Source of the DNA: Brachypterus glaber
Taxonomy: Eukaryota > Arthropoda > Insecta > Coleoptera > Kateretidae
Length of the DNA: 64,000 nt
Assembly: GCA_958510825.1 (NCBI GenBank)
Contig: OY294045.1
Span: 6,685,916 to 6,749,915 of the forward strand
Direction of reading: 5' to 3'
In this document: positions 59,931-64,000 of the stretch, in pieces
How positions within the stretch are numbered: the first letter of the stretch is position 1
Layout of the letters: each line of letters begins with the position of its first letter
Made by a program: the position numbers and the translations under genes
The notes under the pieces: generated by a model
Told to the model about the DNA's origin: nothing
Database searches by the model: none
The model's input: only the letters and a program-made list of their open reading frames with translations

Positions 59931-60483
59931 AGCCACTTTACACGGAGCAATTTGTGCGCAAGTTTGATGCTATGCAAGTTTGTTGCAAGAATGATTCAGT
60001 CACTGCGCATGCCTTCAGGCAAGTTTATTGCCATTTTCGTGCCATCAAATTATTTAGAACATGTTCTATTTTTCGGCGATTTTCACGCAAGTTTTATCGT
60101 TATTTTCGTTTGGATACCAACCTGGAAAAAAAGTTACCAAATCGATTTCATTTTACTAATATAGTAGCAACTGCACATGTTAAAAATTATTATTATTAAT
60201 AATAGGACGGTCTGTCTAACTAAAAAACTTTCTTAAAAAGGCAAATGCTAGGTTATGTTTTTGTCAACAAACGCAGAGACCATTGCATCAACCTTAACGG
60301 CAGAGACACGTCAAAATTGTCTGGTTGGCAGCACTGTTTACCTTGCAATATATAGCACCAAACATGCGTACAACTTGCTCCGTGAAAAGGCAAATCAATG
60401 TCCAATTGTCCTCATGCTATATCTGGCAGCAAACTTGCATAGCATCAAACTTGCGTACAAATTGCTCCGTGTAAAGTGGTCTT
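59931..60483. mobile_element. MITE with ~53-bp TIRs
   Basis: Inverted ends start CCACTTTACACGGAGCAATT and continue through GCAAGTTTGATGCTATGCAA; they lie at 59931-59987 and 60430-60483. A further partial inner copy of CACGGAGCAA lies near 60378 on the minus strand. The three frames of 75-100 codons across it translate the TIRs and are not genes. Target duplication is not clear. Confidence 0.8.
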
Positions 60484-60751
60484 AAGGACGAGAATTGTGG
60501 TAAAATGCTCGCTAAAACGACACACTGCTAAATTATTAAAAAGCCACACATAAAATGTTAAACTTATTGTACATCCACTTTCTTTATTCCATTAGGATTT
60601 TTATTTCGATTGGGTTTGCTAGAAAATTTACATATTAGATTTTGTATATGACATTATTATACTCTTCACAGCCCCGAACTGGAAGAGCATTATAAGATGG
60701 TTTTCAAACTTCCAAATAGGCCAGGAGACGGTCATCTCACTTCTTCTGAGT

Positions 60752-61000
60752 TCAATTCAATTCAATTTATTTATTTAAATAAGTATACAGATTTTTACAA
60801 TTTGTTAAGGCTGCCTAAACCAGAGGTTTGTGTTGCAGCGTATGAATACAAATCTTAATAGTGTTTGACTACTTAAAATATTCTTAAAACTAAAAATTTT
60901 AGAAAAAATCATATACATTTTTTGTTTTATTTTTTAATTTTTTTTAATAATAATAAGGTACAGATTTATAATGTTATCGGCAGGGTTGTGGTGACAAAAA
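60752..61000 (-). mobile_element. Probable LINE 3' end with (TTGAA)n tail
   Basis: On the minus strand the sequence ends AAATAAATAAATTGAATTGA with about three TTGAA units, preceded by CTCTGGTTTAGGCAGCC. An AATAAA-type end followed by a short pentamer tail is the usual look of a severely 5'-truncated LINE. No coding part remains. Confidence 0.5.
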
Positions 61001-61414
61001 AGAAAACTGGCGAAAGCATCGATACAAAGATGAGCAAAGGCGTAGGTACTTAAACAAAAAGCTATGTTAAAATGTTAAAAAAGGTATTTACATCGGAATT
61101 GATTATAAATAATTTTAATTCGATTTTAAGCTTATTTTTTTTTAGTATTTTAATATTTTTTGGTATTAAATTCACTCACTTCTCGTCTTCAAGGTCATTC
61201 GAATACCCTTTTTGTCCCTTTCTGCCCAATTCTATCAAAATACGATATACAAATGTTTTTATCGAACTCTGAACACCGTCCGTACATCTGTCCGTAGGTC
61301 AGGTTTTTCGTGCACATGAAAATAACATTTCCAATCGGTGTGAATATTTTTTATGAAAATTCAAGAGATCATATTGTTTGAAAAAAAAAATCTCTTCAAA
61401 AATAAAAAAAATTA

Positions 61415-62317
61415 GAGGAAAGTCGCCTAATTTCGGATACCATTTACAATGTATTCAATATTTAATACTCGGTATTACTTTTTGATATTTTTTTTATATA
61501 ACCAGATACAACTTATTATAGCGAACCATGATTTATTATAAAAGCAATTTTATTATAGTTTATTTTTTCCAAAAAACACGGTTAAAAAAAATCAGCGCAT
61601 TTTTGTGCATTTGAAAAAGGGCTCCTAATTTCGGACATATCCGAAAAAATTTTTTCAAGAGTAGATCTGGATCCCATTGCTTATGTTTCTTGTTATTCCT
61701 TCACATTTAAGACGTAATTTAATCATTAAGCGATTTTCTACGAAATACTACAGGAACTATAATTTTAGATTCCCAATTTCGAATATCTTAGTATCTTAGG
61801 TAATTTTCGTTTTTTCAAAATTGTTTATCTTAGTTTGTTGTATCATTATAAAAATAATAATTAATGGTTGGTTATCCTGAATAATAATTACCTTGCGGAT
61901 ATCCGAAATTGGGAATCAAATGCACAAAAATGGTCTATCCGAAATTAGGCAACTTTCTGCTTTTTAGATTAGAAATTTGTAGAATGTTTACGTTTTCAAA
62001 TTGCTTAATTATGAATAGTGGATCAACTTAACTAACATCATAACTTACCCAAGACAGAATCACGAACTTTTATAACGATTATTTATAAAATAAACAAGCA
62101 TAATATTGCAACTGAGCACAAAACTGCCATTTGCAATATAAACGATTTGTGCTGCCATTTAAAGGGGAGAAGCTCTACCGTTATCATATTACAGGACGGA
62201 TTTAGTTTGACTTTTGGCTTCACATAAAAGTAGGTTTCTGTTTACCTTTGCAGACAGTATCTTAAATACACTACTATCCGAAATTTGGAAACCATCCGAA
62301 ATTAGGCGCATTTCCTC
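61415..62317. mobile_element. TA-flanked element, GAGGAAA ends, TCCGAAATT motifs
   Basis: Inverted termini GAGGAAA..CGCCTAATTTCGGAT, flanked by TA (61413-61414, 62318-62319). The word TCCGAAATT or its complement occurs at least six times inside, near both ends and internally (about 61430, 61625, 61905, 61938, 62277, 62296). Non-coding; the 75-80 codon frames at the right end recur in the second copy simply because the DNA does. Probably Tc1/mariner-derived. Confidence 0.8.
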
Positions 62318-62469
62318 TATAGTTCTGAAGTCACGTACTTTATTATTTAAGGACGGACATAAAATGTTGCGTTTTTTAACAAAAATTAAAGTACAATTGT
62401 ATAGGATAATAACTTCCGATTTCCAATCCATTTCTAACTGAATATTCAGTAACTGAAACGCAATATACT

Positions 62470-63369
62470 ATTTTCCTACGACCCCCTTTGAAAATGACAT
62501 TTAGCATACTCTTTTGTTCTTTAGAAAACGCCTTATATCACGCTAGTTTGATATTTTTATATCACCCTAGTTTGATATTTATATATGTAGGTTTGCCTAA
62601 TTTTATATAGATATTTACGTAGTAAATGCTACGAATTTTCAATCCAAATATATATTATTTCTGTTTCACATGCCAAAAATATAACTATAGTTATAACCTT
62701 ACTATTTTGATCAATATAACTTGATATTTGAAGTTTAATTATTATTCCTACCGGGCAAAAACTATACAAATTTAACTTGAGATGTTTTTAATGTCTAGAT
62801 TTTATAAAAATTACTTAATTTGTGATTTAGTTACCTCTATAAAAAAAACATCAAAATACACAGACTTTTCCTTATGAAATGTAGAACAGTACAGTTCTAT
62901 TGTCTTATATGGCAGCATATCCACAGAAATCTAACTGAATTAGCAAACTGTCAAGTTTGGCTTAATTGGCGCTTGTAGGCAACCCATTAAATATTGTAAT
63001 AAATATAAAACCATGTAAAAAAAAGTGTGGTCTGTAATAAAAATCATATTTCCTGTTTGACATACATGATGTAGATATGTTTGTTGGTTCCTGCACTTTT
63101 GCACTTTACAGCTTAACACATTCTTTGTCATGTTTAAAAATTAAGAAACAAATTCAGTACTTATTTGGTTGGATGAAAAGTGTACGTCAGTCTAAGAAAG
63201 TGCAGTCCCAACGAACAAACCTATATATAAATTTGTATGCTATTTTGTGCTTTGCTTTTCTAAAAAATTCTCGAAATAAATAATAAAAATTAGAAAATAT
63301 TAAATTAAGAAACTTTATGTTTTTTTCGGGATCGTAGGAAAAATAGTGTACATAACTCGTTGGAAAGTT
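62470..63369 (+). mobile_element. Hairpin-ended element, family E, copy 3, hairpin truncated
   Basis: ATACTATTTTCCTACGACC at the left and GGATCGTAGGAAAAATAG near 63330-63346, with the body order of the other two copies (ATCACGCTAGTTTGATAT, ATGGCAGCATA, CCTGTTTGACATACAT). The terminal hairpin stops after GTACATAACTCGTTGGAAAG, so its right half and apex are missing. Confidence 0.7.
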
Positions 63370-63739
63370 GAAAAATGATTACTGTGAAGAGAATACTATG
63401 AAATGCAAAGCATTACATATATTCACGGCTTGTTATGTTGTGAGGATAAGTAATTTTATTATTTTATCGTTCTAGTCACTTATTTTGCACTTTATGATAA
63501 TATAGAAAAGTATAATGCACATTTTATAGGTAGAACTAAAGTAAACGCAGAATAATGTTATAAAATTAAGCCAACGCAGGAAAATATACTTAAATAAAAA
63601 ATGCTCAGTAAACAGAAATATTAAATTTGATAATTTAATATAAACTCCAGAAAAGTACTTTCTTGTAACTTTCGAGACGGCCTCGGAGAGAAAAATTAGG
63701 TAAAATATTGTTATCGCGAAAAAAAAGTTTTCGAGATTA

Positions 63740-64000
63740 GAGGAAATGCGCCTAATTTCGGATGGTTTCCAAATTTCGGATAGTGGTGTATTTAAGATAC
63801 TGTCTGCAAAGGTAAACAGAAACCTACTTTTATGTGAAGCCAAAAGTCAAACTAAATCCGTCCTGTAATATGATAACGGTAGAGCTTCTCCCCTTTAAAT
63901 GGCAGCACAAATCGTTTATATTGCAAATGGCAGTTTTGTGCTCAGTTGCATTATTATGCTTGTTTATTTTATAAATAATCGTTATAAAAGTTCGTGATTC
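63740..64000 (-). mobile_element. GAGGAAA-ended element, second copy, cut by window end
   Basis: Reverse-oriented copy of the right end of 61415-62317. GAGGAAATGCGCCTAATTTC starts after TA (63738-63739) and the sequence matches the complement of about 62052-62317 to the last base of the window. The rest lies outside. Confidence 0.85.

Noticed and set aside
59862..60485. Frames of 76-100 codons
   Set aside because: They run through the inverted repeats of a MITE; the peptides mirror the TIR motifs.
62189..62441. MASHKSRFLFTFADS-like peptide repeated at 63472-63843
   Set aside because: Shared because the DNA element is duplicated. The ends diverge at the element boundary and both strands are open, so no protein selection is indicated.

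Overview
This is a eukaryotic, strongly AT-rich, non-coding-dominated window. It is most likely from an insect with a large repeat-rich nuclear genome (a beetle or similar). That guess rests on the mix of non-LTR retrotransposon remnants, tRNA-derived SINEs, many short inverted-repeat elements and one recognisable animal gene; the species cannot be read from the sequence. There are no bacterial-type operons, ribosome binding sites, CRISPR arrays or rRNA.

The only convincing host gene is an intronless 313-codon reading frame on the minus strand at 21144-22085, a homologue of cytochrome b5 domain-containing protein 1 (CYB5D1, a ciliary/axonemal protein). It is hemmed in by repeats, including a large perfect-looking palindrome (19830-20320) and a hairpin-ended element that starts about 155 bases upstream of its ATG.

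Region by region. 0-10 kb holds DNA-transposon relics: a 1-kb TA-type element, a PIF/Harbinger-like MITE, a 1.2-kb TIR element with an internal palindrome, two adjacent hAT MITEs with 8-bp target duplications, one arm of an inverted element pair, and a MITE carrying a possible captured exon. 10.8-13.8 kb is a 5'-truncated LINE with a 12-bp target duplication, broken frames and a mutated catalytic Asp, followed by a 1.3-kb element with iterated terminal motifs. 15-20 kb holds dispersed repeats, a SINE and palindromic MITEs. 20-28 kb holds the CYB5D1 gene, the second hairpin-ended element, a second copy of the first TA-type family and a LINE fragment ending in (ATT)n. 28-31 kb holds more hairpin elements and a complete 545-bp tRNA-derived SINE bounded by a 10-bp target duplication, plus a second SINE type. 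32-41 kb holds inverted-repeat elements carrying hammerhead-like cores and a short RNase H-tail LINE fragment whose 3' end matches the SINE tail. 41-47 kb holds a decayed LTR relic, a 210-bp (TTA)n tract and further hairpin elements. 48.6-54.9 kb is a complete but non-coding LTR element with apparently identical LTR cores and a CTAC target duplication. 55-64 kb holds further MITEs, including a TA-flanked family with many TCCGAAATT motifs whose second copy runs off the window.

The most interesting theme is a set of elements sharing one architecture despite unrelated stem sequences: short subterminal inverted repeats around a body, then a long multi-tier hairpin on one side with a conserved apex of the type GCC-TNNN-GGC-TCG and a conserved flank (ACTAGTTA..AATATACTA). 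The apex GGC/GCC pairing is swapped between families in a covarying way. A Helentron/HINE-like origin is the best existing explanation, but the apical motif is unexplained. A second theme is seven occurrences of a CUGANGA-hairpin-GAAAC arrangement, like the hammerhead core reported from Penelope-like elements.
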